55,192 nucleotides of DNA from an uncultured Actinomycetes bacterium (GCA_903884065.1 CAISDL010000052.1:1-55192); one strand, 5' to 3'. Positions 1 through 10,347 are shown, numbered from the stretch's first letter. Numbers and translations: made by a program. Notes: a model not told the origin generated them from the letters alone.

Positions 1-65
1 ATATAGGTCAGCGCGATCTCCATGCGCTTATCGCGCGGGAGATCCACGCCCACTAGACGTGCCAC
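1..65 (-). CDS. rpsM: 30S ribosomal protein S13, 5' end only
   Basis: The minus strand from a GTG at 63-65 reads (M)ARLVGVDLPRDKRMEIALTY, the characteristic N-terminus of bacterial S13. The gene runs off the left edge, so only about 21 codons are visible. An AGAAGG ribosome binding site lies about 9 nt upstream of the GTG. S13 sits in the head of the 30S subunit and contacts the P-site tRNA and the central bridge to the 50S. The order infA-rpmJ-rpsM is the standard actinobacterial alpha-operon start. Confidence 0.95.
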   Translation of the reverse strand, partial: MARLVGVDLPRDKRMEIALTY

Positions 66-174
66 AGGGCTGTATTCCTTCTTCTATGCGGAGGTGTCGT
101 TCCCAGACCGTTCCCGTCGGGCCCTCCACAATCTGATGGGACTTTCCGGGGCCCGGCCTCCGTTCCGGGCGTGG

Positions 175-193
175 CGCGGGGCGAATCCCCGCG
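175..193 (-). promoter_or_regulatory. Hairpin in rpmJ-rpsM spacer
   Basis: The 182-nt gap between rpmJ and rpsM is long for this operon. It holds a perfect 7-bp inverted repeat, CGCGGGG / CCCCGCG with a 5-nt loop, and further GC-rich self-complementary stretches between 130 and 175. It could be a leader structure for the rpsM group or an attenuator. In E. coli, S4 controls the corresponding alpha operon through an mRNA structure, but no such element can be proven here. Confidence 0.3.
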
Positions 194-247
194 GTGGTTC
201 TGGGAGGTCTGCATTCAGTTGTGTCGTACGCCGATCGTGCGGTGGGG

Positions 248-361
248 CTAGCCCTGCCGCTGCTTGTGGCGCGGATCTGAGCAGATCACCATGACCCGCC
301 CATGCCGGCGGATCACCCTGCACTTGTCGCAGATCGGCTTGACGCTCGGGTTCACCTTCAC
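248..361 (-). CDS. rpmJ: 50S ribosomal protein L36
   Basis: This 37-residue protein begins (GTG) [20 protein letters not shown] and ends in DPRHKQRQG, the full bacterial L36. The zinc-binding residues are present: C11xxC14, C27 and H32. The reading start is GTG at 359-361. It follows infA after 39 nt on the same strand. L36 is a small zinc-binding component of the large subunit near the peptidyl transferase region. It is the four-ligand (C+) form, so zinc is needed for folding. Confidence 0.95.
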
Positions 362-400
362 GGCTTGTTGATCCTGTTCTCGTTCGGTAATTCGGTCGGG

Positions 401-622
401 CTACTTGTACCGGTACACGATCCGGCCGCGGGTCAGGTCGTAGGGCGAGAGCTCCACCACCACCCGGTCCTCGGGCAGGATGCGGATGTAGTGCTGCCGC
501 ATCTTGCCGCTGATGTGGGCGAGCACCTTGTGACCGTTCTCCAGCTCAATGCGAAACATCGCATTGGGCAGGGGCTCGACCACGCGGCCCTCAACCTCGA
601 TGGCACCGTCTTTCTTGCCCAT
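401..622 (-). CDS. infA: Translation initiation factor IF-1
   Basis: A 73-residue protein starting [20 protein letters not shown] and ending [12 protein letters not shown], the standard length and sequence of IF-1. It is a single S1/OB-fold that binds the 30S A site during initiation. The ATG at 620-622 was chosen over an upstream in-frame start because it gives exactly the family length and follows a GTGAGGAT binding site. It is the first gene of the infA-rpmJ-rpsM group. The 205 bp up to rmlB form a divergent promoter region. Confidence 0.97.
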   Translation of the reverse strand: MGKKDGAIEVEGRVVEPLPNAMFRIELENGHKVLAHISGKMRQHYIRILPEDRVVVELSPYDLTRGRIVYRYK

Positions 623-818
623 ATCCTCACTAGCCTGCGTTGGGTGTTGGGGCAGCATTCGCCCGACTGCAAAACGTGAAGATCCTAAAAAGGTGTTCCA
701 GGACTGGGCACGCAAGAGCCGGCGCGAGCACCGCACCGTTGCCTCACGATACCCGCTCTGAGCTCACGCTCCAAAACGGCGACGGCGCTGACCGCTCGGG
801 GCCCTCAGCGCCGGTTAA

Positions 819-1838
<1,020 letters not shown>

Positions 1839-1848
1839 CATGGGGCCG

Positions 1849-2460
1849 ATGGATGAAGCGTGGCGCGAACTCGCGGTGCCAGGTGCCTGGGAGATCACCC
1901 CGCTGGTGCATCAGGACAACCGCGGTGACACCTTCCAGTGGTTCACCGGGCGTCACGTCGCAGAGATGATCGGACACCGGTTCGATATGCGGCAGGCCAA
2001 CTGCTCGGTCTCGGCCGAGGGCGTGCTGCGGGGCCTGCATTTCGCCCAGTTGCCGCCCAGCCAGGCAAAATACGTCACGTGCGTGAAGGGGTCGGTGTTC
2101 GACGTCGTCGTCGACATCCGGGTGGGCTCGCCGACCTTCGGACAGTGGGACTCGGTTCTGCTCGACGACGTCGACCGGCGATCGATCTACCTGTCCGAGG
2201 GACTGGCTCACGGGTTTCTGTCCCTGCAGGACGAGTCGACGGTGATGTATCTGTGCTCGACGCCGTATTCGCCGCAGCGCGAACACACCATCGCCGCCAC
2301 CGACCCGGAGATCGGCATCGACTGGCCGATCCCTGCCGACCGGCTGACCCTGTCCGACCGCGACGCGGTCGCCCCGTCACTCGCCGATGTCCGCGCCGCC
2401 GGACTGCTGCCGACGTGGGACGACGCCCGGGCATTCATCGGCGGACTGCCTTGCGACTGA
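1849..2460 (+). CDS. rmlC: dTDP-4-dehydrorhamnose 3,5-epimerase
   Basis: RmlC is a cupin that epimerises C3 and C5 of dTDP-4-keto-6-deoxyglucose. The product is reduced by RmlD to dTDP-L-rhamnose. From the ATG at 1849 the protein has 203 residues, close to the mycobacterial enzyme, and begins MDEAWRELAVPGAWEITP. The family motif GVLRGLHFAQLPPSQAKYV is present; its His (H64) is the expected catalytic base. In-frame ATGs at 1819 and 1840 would add 10 or 3 residues, and 1819 would overlap rmlB. The start at 1849 matches the family best but is not proven. Confidence 0.93.
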   Translation: MDEAWRELAVPGAWEITPLVHQDNRGDTFQWFTGRHVAEMIGHRFDMRQANCSVSAEGVLRGLHFAQLPPSQAKYVTCVKGSVFDVVVDIRVGSPTFGQWDSVLLDDVDRRSIYLSEGLAHGFLSLQDESTVMYLCSTPYSPQREHTIAATDPEIGIDWPIPADRLTLSDRDAVAPSLADVRAAGLLPTWDDARAFIGGLPCD

Positions 2461-2466
2461 TCCGCG

Positions 2467-2494
2467 TTGGGGCGGGTTTCGGCGACGTTACGAT
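2467..2494 (+). promoter_or_regulatory. Candidate promoter of the mmsA operon
   Basis: TTGGGG at 2467-2472 and TACGAT at 2489-2494 are separated by 16 nt and lie about 37 nt upstream of the mmsA ATG. This fits a housekeeping mycobacterial promoter with a good -10 and a weak -35. It begins just after the rmlC stop, which would let the valine-degradation genes be expressed separately from rmlBC. Confidence 0.35.
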
Positions 2495-2530
2495 GTGAGG
2501 GAATTCTTCGCGCGCCTTGGAGGCACCCCC

Positions 2531-4051
2531 ATGACCACACCCATCCCGCACTTCATCGACGGCCGGCGCACCCCGCTGGCCAGCACGCGCACCGCCGATG
2601 TCTTCAATCCGAGCACCGGGGCTGTCCAGGCCAAGGTCCTGCTTGCCTCGGCGGCTGACGTCGACACCGCCGTCGCCTCGGCGGTGGAGGCGCAGCAGCA
2701 ATGGGCCGCCTACAACCCGCAGAAGCGCGCCCGGGTGCTGATGAAGTTCATCGAACTGGTCAACGCCAACGCCGACGAGATCGCGGAGCTGCTCTCCATC
2801 GAGCATGGCAAGACCGTCAGCGATTCACTCGGTGACATCCAGCGGGGTATCGAGGTCATCGAGTTCGCCACCGGCATACCGCATCTGATGAAGGGTGAGT
2901 TCACCGAGGGCGCCGGCCCGGGTATCGACGTCTACTCGATCCGCCAGCCGCTCGGCGTGGTGGCCGGCATCACCCCGTTCAACTTCCCGGCGATGATCCC
3001 GCTGTGGAAGGCCGGGCCCGCGCTGGCCTGCGGCAACGCCTTCATCCTCAAGCCCTCCGAGCGCGACCCCTCGGTGCCGCTTCGGCTGGCCGAGCTGTTC
3101 CTCGAGGCGGGCCTACCCCCGGGCGTCTTCCAGGTGGTGCAGGGCGACAAGGAGGCAGTCGACGCGATCATCGAACATCCCGACATCAAGGCCATCGGCT
3201 TCGTCGGCTCCTCCGACATCGCGCAGTACATCTACGCCGGCGCCGCCGCCCACGGCAAACGCGCGCAGTGTTTCGGTGGGGCGAAAAACCACATGATCGT
3301 CATGCCCGACTCCGACCTCGACCAGGCCGTCGACGCGCTGATCGGCGCCGGGTACGGCAGCGCCGGTGAGCGATGCATGGCGATCTCGGTCGCAGTCGCC
3401 GTCGGCGACGAGACCGCGAACCGGTTGCGTGCCAGGCTCGCTGAGCGGGTCGAACACCTTCGGGTCGGACACAGCCTCGATCCCAAGGCCGACTACGGGC
3501 CACTAGTCACTGAGGCCGCCCTCGACCGGGTTCGCGGCTACATCGACGCCGGGGTCGCCGAGGGTGCGGAGATCGTCGTCGACGGCCGCGAGAAAGGCAG
3601 TGATGAGCTGACTTTCGGGGACGAGAGCCTGGAGAACGGCTTCTTCATCGGCCCCACCCTCTTCGACCACGTCACCCCAGAGATGTCGATCTACACCGAC
3701 GAAATCTTCGGCCCGGTCGTGTGCATCGTGCGTGCCAAGAACTACGAGGAAGCGCTGAAGCTGCCGAACGAGCACGAATACGGCAACGGCGTGGCGATCT
3801 TCACCCGCGACGGCGACACCGCCCGCGATTTCGTCTCGCGCGTTCAGGTCGGCATGGTGGGGGTGAACGTCCCGATCCCGGTGCCGGTCTCCTACCACAC
3901 CTTCGGCGGCTGGAAGCGGTCCGGTTTCGGCGACCTCAACCAGCATGGTCCGCATTCGATCCTCTTCTACACCAAGACGAAGACCATCACCGAGCGCTGG
4001 CCGTCGGGCATCAAGGACGGGGCTGAGTTCGTCATCCCCACCATGAAATAG
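2531..4051 (+). CDS. mmsA: Methylmalonate-semialdehyde dehydrogenase (CoA-acylating)
   Basis: MmsA oxidises methylmalonate semialdehyde (from valine) to propionyl-CoA with NAD+ and CoA, releasing CO2. The 506-aa protein is an ALDH-superfamily member with the ITPFNFP segment containing catalytic N151, and the nucleophile C282 in GERCMA. The ATG at 2531 follows TTGGAGG by 7 nt. A longer in-frame reading extends back into rmlC but is not needed. With fadE9 and mmsB downstream it forms a three-gene valine-catabolism operon, as in M. tuberculosis, where the same three genes are adjacent. Confidence 0.95.
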   Translation: MTTPIPHFIDGRRTPLASTRTADVFNPSTGAVQAKVLLASAADVDTAVASAVEAQQQWAAYNPQKRARVLMKFIELVNANADEIAELLSIEHGKTVSDSLGDIQRGIEVIEFATGIPHLMKGEFTEGAGPGIDVYSIRQPLGVVAGITPFNFPAMIPLWKAGPALACGNAFILKPSERDPSVPLRLAELFLEAGLPPGVFQVVQGDKEAVDAIIEHPDIKAIGFVGSSDIAQYIYAGAAAHGKRAQCFGGAKNHMIVMPDSDLDQAVDALIGAGYGSAGERCMAISVAVAVGDETANRLRARLAERVEHLRVGHSLDPKADYGPLVTEAALDRVRGYIDAGVAEGAEIVVDGREKGSDELTFGDESLENGFFIGPTLFDHVTPEMSIYTDEIFGPVVCIVRAKNYEEALKLPNEHEYGNGVAIFTRDGDTARDFVSRVQVGMVGVNVPIPVPVSYHTFGGWKRSGFGDLNQHGPHSILFYTKTKTITERWPSGIKDGAEFVIPTMK

Positions 4052-4062
4052 CCTCAGCGACA

Positions 4063-5256
4063 ATGAACTTCGCCACCCTGGACGATGACGAGCGGGTGAT
4101 CGTCGAGACGTCGGCCGCCTTCGCCGCCAAACGCCTGGCGCCGTATTCCCTCGAGTGGGACAAGACCAAGCACTTTCCCGTCGACGTGCTGCGGGAGTCG
4201 GCGGAACTGGGCATCGCGGCCATCTACTGCGGCGAGGACGTCGGCGGCAGCGGGCTGCGGCGGATCGACGCCGTGCGGATCTTCGAGCAGCTTGCCGTCG
4301 CCGACCCGGTGATCTCGGCGTTCATCTCGATCCACAACATGTGCGCCTGGATGATCGACACCTACGGCACCGCCGAACAACGTAAGTCCTGGGTGCCGCG
4401 GCTGGCGTCGATGGAACTCATCGCCAGCTACTGCCTGACCGAACCGGGTGCCGGCTCAGACGCGGCGGCCTTGCGTACCAAGGCGGTTCGTGACGGCGAC
4501 CACTACGTGCTCGACGGTGTCAAGCAATTCATCTCCGGCGCGGGAGTCTCGGACGTCTACGTGGTGATGGCGCGCACCGGAGCCGACGGTCCACGGGGCA
4601 TCTCAGCGTTCATCGTCGAAAAGGACACGCCCGGATTGAGTTTCGGTGCCAACGAGGAGAAAATGGGCTGGAATGCCCAGCCCACGGCCCAGGTGATCCT
4701 GGAGGGAGTCCGGGTGCCCGTCGACGCGATGCTCGGCGGTCCCGACGCCGAAGGCAGCGGTTTCGGCATCGCGATGAACGGGCTCAATGGCGGCCGGCTC
4801 AATATCGCGGCCTGCTCGCTGGGTGGTGGCCAGGCCGCCTACGACCAGGCAACCGCCTACCTGGTCGACAGGCAGGCCTTCGGCGGAGCACTCATCGACG
4901 AGCCGACGATCCGGTTCGCGTTGGCGGACATGGCAACTGCACTGGAAACGTCACGGCTGATGCTGTGGCGGGCGGCCAGTGCGCTGGACGACGACGAGGC
5001 CGACAAGGTGGCGCTGTGCGCGATGGCCAAACTGTATGTGACCGACGCCTGTTACGACGTGGCCGACCGGGCGCTGCAACTACTTGGCGGCTACGGCTAT
5101 CTGCGGGAGTACGGCTTGGAGAAGATCGTCCGTGACCTTCGGGTGCACCGGATCCTCGAGGGCACCAACGAAATCATGCGCGTGGTGATCGGCCGCTCCG
5201 CCGCGAACGTTGCTCGCAATCCGGCAGAGGCAACGCGAGTGCGTGCCCGAACCTAA
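4063..5256 (+). CDS. fadE9: Acyl-CoA dehydrogenase, probable isobutyryl-CoA dehydrogenase
   Basis: A 397-residue FAD-dependent acyl-CoA dehydrogenase. It shows the flavin/substrate signature SYCLTEPGAGSDAAAL and the C-terminal HRILEGTNEIMR segment. Other ACADs place a catalytic or substrate-proximal Glu in or near this motif. Position between mmsA and mmsB indicates that it oxidises isobutyryl-CoA to methacrylyl-CoA in valine degradation. That substrate is inferred from context, since ACAD specificity is hard to read from sequence. It starts 11 nt after the mmsA stop. The symbol follows the M. tuberculosis orthologue in the same operon. Confidence 0.88.
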   Translation: MNFATLDDDERVIVETSAAFAAKRLAPYSLEWDKTKHFPVDVLRESAELGIAAIYCGEDVGGSGLRRIDAVRIFEQLAVADPVISAFISIHNMCAWMIDTYGTAEQRKSWVPRLASMELIASYCLTEPGAGSDAAALRTKAVRDGDHYVLDGVKQFISGAGVSDVYVVMARTGADGPRGISAFIVEKDTPGLSFGANEEKMGWNAQPTAQVILEGVRVPVDAMLGGPDAEGSGFGIAMNGLNGGRLNIAACSLGGGQAAYDQATAYLVDRQAFGGALIDEPTIRFALADMATALETSRLMLWRAASALDDDEADKVALCAMAKLYVTDACYDVADRALQLLGGYGYLREYGLEKIVRDLRVHRILEGTNEIMRVVIGRSAANVARNPAEATRVRART

Positions 5257-5271
5257 CAAAAAGGAGACCCC

Positions 5272-6141
5272 ATGACGTCCATTGCGTTTCTCGGGCTGGG
5301 GAATATGGGCACGCCGATGGCGGCCAACCTGGTCAATTCCGGCTATCCCGTGCGCGGTTTCGATCCGGTTCCGGCGGCCCGCGAGGCCGCTACGGCCAAG
5401 GGCATCGACGTCGTCGACACCGGCGCCGATGCGGTGGCCGGCGCCGACGTGGTGATCACCATGCTGCCCAACGGAACTCTGGTGAAGCAGTGCTACGGCG
5501 ACGTCATGCCCACCGCGGCGAAGGGGGCGCTGTTCATCGACAGTTCGACCATCGCCGTCGACGATGCCCGCGCCGTGCACGCATTCGCCGCCGAACGCGG
5601 CTTCGGCCAACTCGACGCCCCGGTCTCCGGCGGCGTGAAGGGTGCGGTCGCCGGGACGTTGGCGTTCATGGTCGGCGGTGAGTCCGAGGACCTGGACACC
5701 GCCCGGCCGGTGCTGGATGCCATGGCGGGCAAGATCATTCACTGCGGTGCCTCAGGCGCCGGCCAGGCGGCCAAGCTGTGCAACAACATGCTGCTGGCCG
5801 TACAGCAGATCGCCGTCGGCGAGGCGTTCGTGCTCGCCGACAAGCTGGGGCTGTCCGCACAGTCGCTGTTCGACGTGATCACCGGTGCGACCGGCAACTG
5901 CTGGGCGGTGCACACCAACTGCCCGGTTCCGGGACCTGTTCCCGCATCACCGGCCAACAACGACTTCAAGCCCGGCTTCGCCACCGCGTTGATGAACAAA
6001 GACCTGGGACTCGCCATGAATGCGGTGTCGTCCACCGGGGCGTCGGCACCACTGGGCAGTCATGCCGCCCAGATCTACGCGAGGTTCGCCGAGGAGCACG
6101 CCGAACTCGACTTCAGCGCGGTGATCGAGACCCTGCGCTAA
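5272..6141 (+). CDS. mmsB: 3-hydroxyisobutyrate dehydrogenase
   Basis: MmsB oxidises 3-hydroxyisobutyrate to methylmalonate semialdehyde with NAD+, feeding MmsA. The 289-aa protein opens with the Rossmann motif FLGLGNMGTPMAANL. It then has the substrate-binding DAPVSGGVKGA segment and GAGQAAKLCNNML, which carries the catalytic Lys of the beta-hydroxyacid dehydrogenase family. It starts 15 nt after fadE9, preceded by an AAGGAGA site. It converges on mapA with only 19 nt between the two stops and no obvious terminator hairpin. Confidence 0.95.
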   Translation: MTSIAFLGLGNMGTPMAANLVNSGYPVRGFDPVPAAREAATAKGIDVVDTGADAVAGADVVITMLPNGTLVKQCYGDVMPTAAKGALFIDSSTIAVDDARAVHAFAAERGFGQLDAPVSGGVKGAVAGTLAFMVGGESEDLDTARPVLDAMAGKIIHCGASGAGQAAKLCNNMLLAVQQIAVGEAFVLADKLGLSAQSLFDVITGATGNCWAVHTNCPVPGPVPASPANNDFKPGFATALMNKDLGLAMNAVSSTGASAPLGSHAAQIYARFAEEHAELDFSAVIETLR

Positions 6142-6160
6142 GCGGGTCAGCGGCGCGCGC

Positions 6161-6958
6161 TCAGACCGTCAGGATCCGGGGGCCGTCGTCGGTGACCGCA
6201 ACCGTGTGCTCCCAGTGCGCGGCTCGGGAGCCGTCGGTGGTGACGACGGTCCACTCGTCGTCGAGGATCCGGGTCCGGGCGGTTCCCAGCGTCAGCATCG
6301 GCTCGATGGCCAGCACCGAACCGGCGACCAGGAACGGGCCCTTGCCCGGCTCGCCCTCGTTGGGCAGGAACGGATCCATGTGCATCTGACGCCCGATCCC
6401 GTGGCCGCCGTACCCCTCGACGATTCCGTATCGCCGCTCATGGGCCTGCTCGGCGGCACGGGTGGCCTTTTCGATCGCGTGTGAGACGTCGGTCAGCCGG
6501 TTCCCGGGCACCATCGCCGCGATCCCCGCCTCCATCGACAGCCGGGTGGCTTCGGACAGCGCCTCGTCGGCCGGGATGAGTGCGCCGACGCCGAATGTGA
6601 CGGCCGCGTCACCGTGCCAACCGTCGATGATGGCTCCGCAGTCGATCGACACCAGGTCGCCGTGGACCAACACCTCGGCCGGCGACGGGATGCCGTGCAC
6701 CACGCGATCATTCAACGACGAACAGATGCTGGCGGGATAACCGTGGTAGCCGAGGAAGGACGGGACTCCCCCGGCCTCGCGGATGACGGTCTCGGCGACG
6801 TCATCGAGATCCTTGGTGGACACCCCGGCGACTGCGGCCCGCTGGACGGCGCGCAGGGCCGAGGCGACGACAGCTCCAGCGACGGCCATCGCATCGAGTT
6901 CTCCGGCCGTGCGGGCCGGTACGGCCTTGCGATTACGCAGCCCGGGCAGGGACACCAT
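6161..6958 (-). CDS. mapA: Methionine aminopeptidase, type I
   Basis: It removes the initiator Met from nascent proteins using two divalent metals. The 265-aa protein contains the family metal-ligand blocks [16 protein letters not shown] (two Asp), [10 protein letters not shown] (His), LAIEPML (Glu) and [10 protein letters not shown] (Glu). The ATG at 6956-6958 lies 4 nt after the adk stop and gives [20 protein letters not shown], close to the M. tuberculosis MapA start. A longer in-frame start would overlap adk by 44 nt. It is the last gene of the secY-adk-mapA run. Confidence 0.95.
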   Translation of the reverse strand: MVSLPGLRNRKAVPARTAGELDAMAVAGAVVASALRAVQRAAVAGVSTKDLDDVAETVIREAGGVPSFLGYHGYPASICSSLNDRVVHGIPSPAEVLVHGDLVSIDCGAIIDGWHGDAAVTFGVGALIPADEALSEATRLSMEAGIAAMVPGNRLTDVSHAIEKATRAAEQAHERRYGIVEGYGGHGIGRQMHMDPFLPNEGEPGKGPFLVAGSVLAIEPMLTLGTARTRILDDEWTVVTTDGSRAAHWEHTVAVTDDGPRILTV

Positions 6959-6962
6959 GGGT

Positions 6963-7508
6963 TCAGCGACCGAGCGACTGCAGGGCCCGGGTAAACACCT
7001 CGTCAAGGCTGCCGACCGCGTCGACGGTCTTCAATTCGTGGCTGTAGTAGTCCAGCAGGGGCGCGGTCTCGTCGCGGTAGACCCTGAACCGGTTGCGGAT
7101 GATGTCCTCGGTGTCGTCGGCGCGTCCGCGTCCGGCCAGGCGCGCGACCAGTTCCTCCTCCGGCACCCGGAACTCCAGCACCGCATCGAGCTTGAGGTCG
7201 CGCCGCTCCAGAATGTCCCGCAAAGCCCCGGCCTGCTCGACCGTGCGGGGAAAGCCGTCGAGGATGAAGCCGTCGGCCACGTCGGCGTCGTCGAGCCGAT
7301 CGTCGACGAGATCGTTGGTCAGGCTGTCGGGGACGAGATCCCCGGCGTCCAGGTACTTCTTCGCCTCCAGGCCCAGTGCAGTTCCAGCCCCGATATTGCG
7401 CCGGAACAGATCGCCGGTGGAAATGTGCGGTACGCCGAGTTCCTCGGCCAGACTGGCCGCCTGAGTGCCTTTACCCGCGCCCGGCGGGCCCAGCAGGACG
7501 ATTCTCAC
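6963..7508 (-). CDS. adk: Adenylate kinase
   Basis: It catalyses ATP + AMP to 2 ADP. This 181-residue short-type kinase lacks the zinc/LID insertion seen in long forms, as in other actinobacteria. The P-loop is [11 protein letters not shown] near the N-terminus, followed by the AMP-binding STGDLFRRN and the core motif [10 protein letters not shown]. Its ATG overlaps the secY stop by 4 nt, indicating translational coupling. Confidence 0.97.
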   Translation of the reverse strand: MRIVLLGPPGAGKGTQAASLAEELGVPHISTGDLFRRNIGAGTALGLEAKKYLDAGDLVPDSLTNDLVDDRLDDADVADGFILDGFPRTVEQAGALRDILERRDLKLDAVLEFRVPEEELVARLAGRGRADDTEDIIRNRFRVYRDETAPLLDYYSHELKTVDAVGSLDEVFTRALQSLGR

Positions 7509-8830
7509 TTCAGGAACCCTTCATAGTTGCGCTGCATCAGTTGGCTCTCGATCTGCTTCACAGTGTCCAGACCGACACCGATCATGATCAGAACCGCAGT
7601 GCCGCCGAACGGCAGGTTCTGGACGCTACCGCTGTTGCCCACCTGAAGGAACAGGTTCGGCAGAACGGCGATGATGCCCAGGTAGATCGAGCCGGGAAGA
7701 GTGATCCGGTTCAGCACATAGCTCAGGTAGTCCGCGGTGGGCTTGCCCGGCCGGATACCGGGGATGAAGCCGCCGAACTTCTTCATCTCGTCGGCACGCT
7801 CTTCGGGGTTGAACGTGATCGAGACGTAGAAGTAGGTGAAGAAGATGATCAGGCCGAAGTAGAAGGCGACGTAGGTCGGGTCGGCCGGGTTGGTCAGGTG
7901 GTCCGCGACGAATCGGTCCCACCACCCGGTACCGCCGCCTTTACGGCCGCTCTGGATCAGCTGGGTGATCAGTTGCGGGATATAGATCAGCGACGACGCG
8001 AAGATGACCGGGATGACGCCGGCCTGGTTGACCTTGAGCGGCAGGTAGGTCGAGGTGCCGCCGTACATCTTGCGCCCGACCATGCGCTTGGCGTATTGCA
8101 CCGGGATCCGGCGCTGGCCCTGCTCGACGAACACCACGCCGATGATGATGAGCAGCGCCGCCGCGCACACCGCGGCGAACACCGGGCCGCCCCGGGTGTC
8201 GAGGATGGTCTTGCCCTCAGAGGGGATGCGGGCCGCGATGCCGGCGAAGATCAGCAGCGACATGCCGTTTCCGACGCCGCGCTCGGTCACCAGTTCGCCC
8301 ATCCACATCACCAGAGCGGCACCGGCGGTCATCACCAGCACGATGACGATCAGGGTGAAGATCCGGGTGTTGTCGAGGATGTCCACCGAGCAGTTCTGCA
8401 GGAGCCCGCCGTTGGCGGCCAGCGCGACAATGCTGGTGGCCTGCAGGATCGCCAGCGCAATCGACAGATAACGCGTGTACTGCGTCATCTTGGCCTGGCC
8501 GGCCTGGCCTTCCTTGCGCAGTTCCTCGAACCGCGGGATCACCACGGTGAGCAACTGCACGATGATGCTCGCGGTGATGTAGGGCATGACGCCCACAGCG
8601 AACACCGACAACTGCAGCAGCGCTCCACCGGAGAACAGGTTGATCAGCGAGTAGATCTGCGCGCCGGCCCCGCCGCTGACCTCGTTGATGCACTGCTGGA
8701 CGTTTCCGTAGTTGACGCCCGGGGACGGCAGGGTCGCACCCGCGCGGTAGAGGATCACCATGGCCAGGGTGAAGAGGATCTTCCGCCTCAGATCGGCCGT
8801 CCGCAGCGACGAGATGAAAGCCGAAAGCAC
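7505..8830 (-). CDS. secY: Preprotein translocase subunit SecY
   Basis: SecY is the channel of the Sec translocon in the cytoplasmic membrane. The 441-aa protein shows alternating hydrophobic segments consistent with ten helices. It has the typical start [20 protein letters not shown] and the C-terminal cytoplasmic loop/tail ending [13 protein letters not shown]. In many bacteria secY directly follows rplO. Here sppA and the methyltransferase block lie between, so secY has its own 5' region (8831-9054), shared divergently with the methyltransferase genes. Confidence 0.97.
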   Translation of the reverse strand: MLSAFISSLRTADLRRKILFTLAMVILYRAGATLPSPGVNYGNVQQCINEVSGGAGAQIYSLINLFSGGALLQLSVFAVGVMPYITASIIVQLLTVVIPRFEELRKEGQAGQAKMTQYTRYLSIALAILQATSIVALAANGGLLQNCSVDILDNTRIFTLIVIVLVMTAGAALVMWMGELVTERGVGNGMSLLIFAGIAARIPSEGKTILDTRGGPVFAAVCAAALLIIIGVVFVEQGQRRIPVQYAKRMVGRKMYGGTSTYLPLKVNQAGVIPVIFASSLIYIPQLITQLIQSGRKGGGTGWWDRFVADHLTNPADPTYVAFYFGLIIFFTYFYVSITFNPEERADEMKKFGGFIPGIRPGKPTADYLSYVLNRITLPGSIYLGIIAVLPNLFLQVGNSGSVQNLPFGGTAVLIMIGVGLDTVKQIESQLMQRNYEGFLK

Positions 8831-8986
8831 TCTTCCTCCTGGGCCGCCGGACCTGAAGAACGGCGTGCCGATGGGGCTGGCCTGGCCAGCGTTCGGGTAA
8901 TCCTTGGTCAGCGCGCATACAGCACGCTTGAATCAGTCTACGAGACTAACAGTTACCCCAGGCCGGCCGGGAATCCGCTCGACAGC

Positions 8987-9025
8987 GCCGGCCGGTACCG
9001 GCCGGCTGGTTAAATTGGCTAACCA
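8987..9025. promoter_or_regulatory. Two inverted repeats between secY and methyltransferase genes
   Basis: Positions 8987-9006 form a perfect 20-bp palindrome (GCCGGCCGGT then its complement). Immediately next to it, 9007-9025 is TGGTTA-N7-TAACCA. Both sit 30-70 nt upstream of the ATG at 9055. The second looks like a binding site for a dimeric repressor; the first could be a site or a strong hairpin. No regulator gene is adjacent, so the role is unknown. Confidence 0.35.
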
Positions 9026-9054
9026 ACCACCCCGCAGAGCCGGAGACCCAAGCC

Positions 9055-9456
9055 ATGGCCCGCACCGACGACGACACCTGGGATCTGGCCACCAGCGTGG
9101 GAGCCACGGCCACCGTGGTCGCCGCGGCGCGGGCCCTGGCCGGCCGCCAGGGCGACCCCCTGGTGAACGACCCGTTCGCCGAACCGCTGGTGCGTGCGGT
9201 CAAAATCGCGCCGTTCTCCCGCGCATTGGACGGCCACGACTACCTGCCGCCCGAGGCCCAGGACCGGCTGTTCGACGCCGTCACCGCGCTCTCGCCACCG
9301 GGTAGCCGGATCGCCACCGAATACCACCCCGACGGCGGGGCGAGCATCGCCGGGCGGGCGTCATCGATGAGTGCCCAGCCGGCAATTCCCCACCGACCCG
9401 GCGGACCAAACGCTGCGAAACTCCTTCTCAGTCACCGCAATCCGAAAGGCTTCCGC
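9055..9456 (+). pseudogene. Internally deleted SAM-dependent methyltransferase remnant
   Basis: The first ~62 codons (MARTDDDTWDLATSVGATAT...) match the N-terminus of the two methyltransferases that follow. The reading then jumps straight to YLPPEAQDRLFDAVTALSPP, which in the intact copies lies near residue 195. About 110-130 codons carrying the SAM-binding core are missing. No stop codon intervenes, and the frame continues into the next gene to give a potential 427-aa fusion. A binding site (GGAGA) precedes the ATG at 9055, so the fusion could be translated, but this part cannot bind SAM alone. Confidence 0.75.
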
Positions 9457-10338
9457 ATGACATCGAATTCGGCTCGGCGCGAGGGCGATTCCTGGGACTT
9501 GGCTTCCGGGGTAGGCGCCACCGCGACGGCCGTGGCGGCGTCCCGCGCGCTGGCGACCCGGGCCGGGGTGATCGAGGACCCGTGGGCCGAACCCCTGGTC
9601 CGGGCGGTGGGCTCAGAACACTTTCTCACGATCCTCGACGGTGAGCCGGGCGGTGATTCCCAGGTCGAACGGATGGCGGACGGAATGGCGGTCCGCACAC
9701 AGTATTTCGACGCCTTTCTGGCCGAGGCGACCGCGGCGGGAATCCGTCAGGTCGTCATTCTGGCCACCGGTCTCGACGCGAGGGCCTACCGGCTCCAATG
9801 GCCCGACGGCACGGTGGTCTACGAAATAGACCAGGCCGGGGTTCTCGAATTCAAAGTCGCCACTCTGCGGGCCCTGAACGCCGAGCCTATGACGGAGGTG
9901 CGCAATGTCGCGGTGGATCTGCGCGACGACTGGCCTACGGCGTTGCGGGCCAGCGGTTTCGACACCGAGCGCCCCACTGCCTGGATCGCCGAGGGGCTGC
10001 TGATGTATCTGCCGGCGGAGGCGCAGGACCGGCTCTTCGACCACATCACCGCGCTCAGCCCGCCGGGCAGCCGCATTGCCACCGAATTCATGCCCAGTAT
10101 GGACGCCTTCACCGCAGACGACGGCCGGTGGAAGAAGTACGGGTTCAACGACGACCTGGCCGGACTGGTCTACGCCGGCGAACGCAGCCACGTGATCGAG
10201 TATCTGAGCGAACTGGGCTGGAACGTCACCGGCAGCCTCGTGCAGGAGTTGTTCGAGGCCTACGGGATCGAGCACCACGACGACGAAATGGCCGCACAAT
10301 TCCAGGGCTTCCAGTACGTTTCCGCGCGGCTGGGCTGA
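9457..10338 (+). CDS. SAM-dependent methyltransferase, LCM-like (TIGR00027 type)
   Basis: A 293-aa member of the large mycobacterial family of putative S-adenosylmethionine-dependent methyltransferases related to leucine carboxyl methyltransferases. The start MTSNSARREGDSWDLASGVG aligns with its neighbours. The SAM-binding signature VVILATGLDARAYRL and the acidic EIDQAGVLEFK strand are intact. The ATG at 9457 gives the family length; the frame is also open back to 9055 through a deleted paralogue. Related genes neighbour secY in M. tuberculosis. The methyl acceptor is unknown for the family. Confidence 0.85.
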   Translation: MTSNSARREGDSWDLASGVGATATAVAASRALATRAGVIEDPWAEPLVRAVGSEHFLTILDGEPGGDSQVERMADGMAVRTQYFDAFLAEATAAGIRQVVILATGLDARAYRLQWPDGTVVYEIDQAGVLEFKVATLRALNAEPMTEVRNVAVDLRDDWPTALRASGFDTERPTAWIAEGLLMYLPAEAQDRLFDHITALSPPGSRIATEFMPSMDAFTADDGRWKKYGFNDDLAGLVYAGERSHVIEYLSELGWNVTGSLVQELFEAYGIEHHDDEMAAQFQGFQYVSARLG

Positions 10339-10347
10339 GGGGACGAC

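Noticed and set aside
749..777. SigF-like promoter for infA (GTTT and GGGTAT on the minus strand)
   Set aside because: GGGTAT is exact, but the spacing to GTTT is 19 nt, longer than the usual 15-17, so it is not supported.
7376..9013. 545-codon plus-strand frame opposite adk and secY
   Set aside because: His/Asp/Arg-rich composition typical of the antisense of a membrane protein gene; secY on the other strand is certain.
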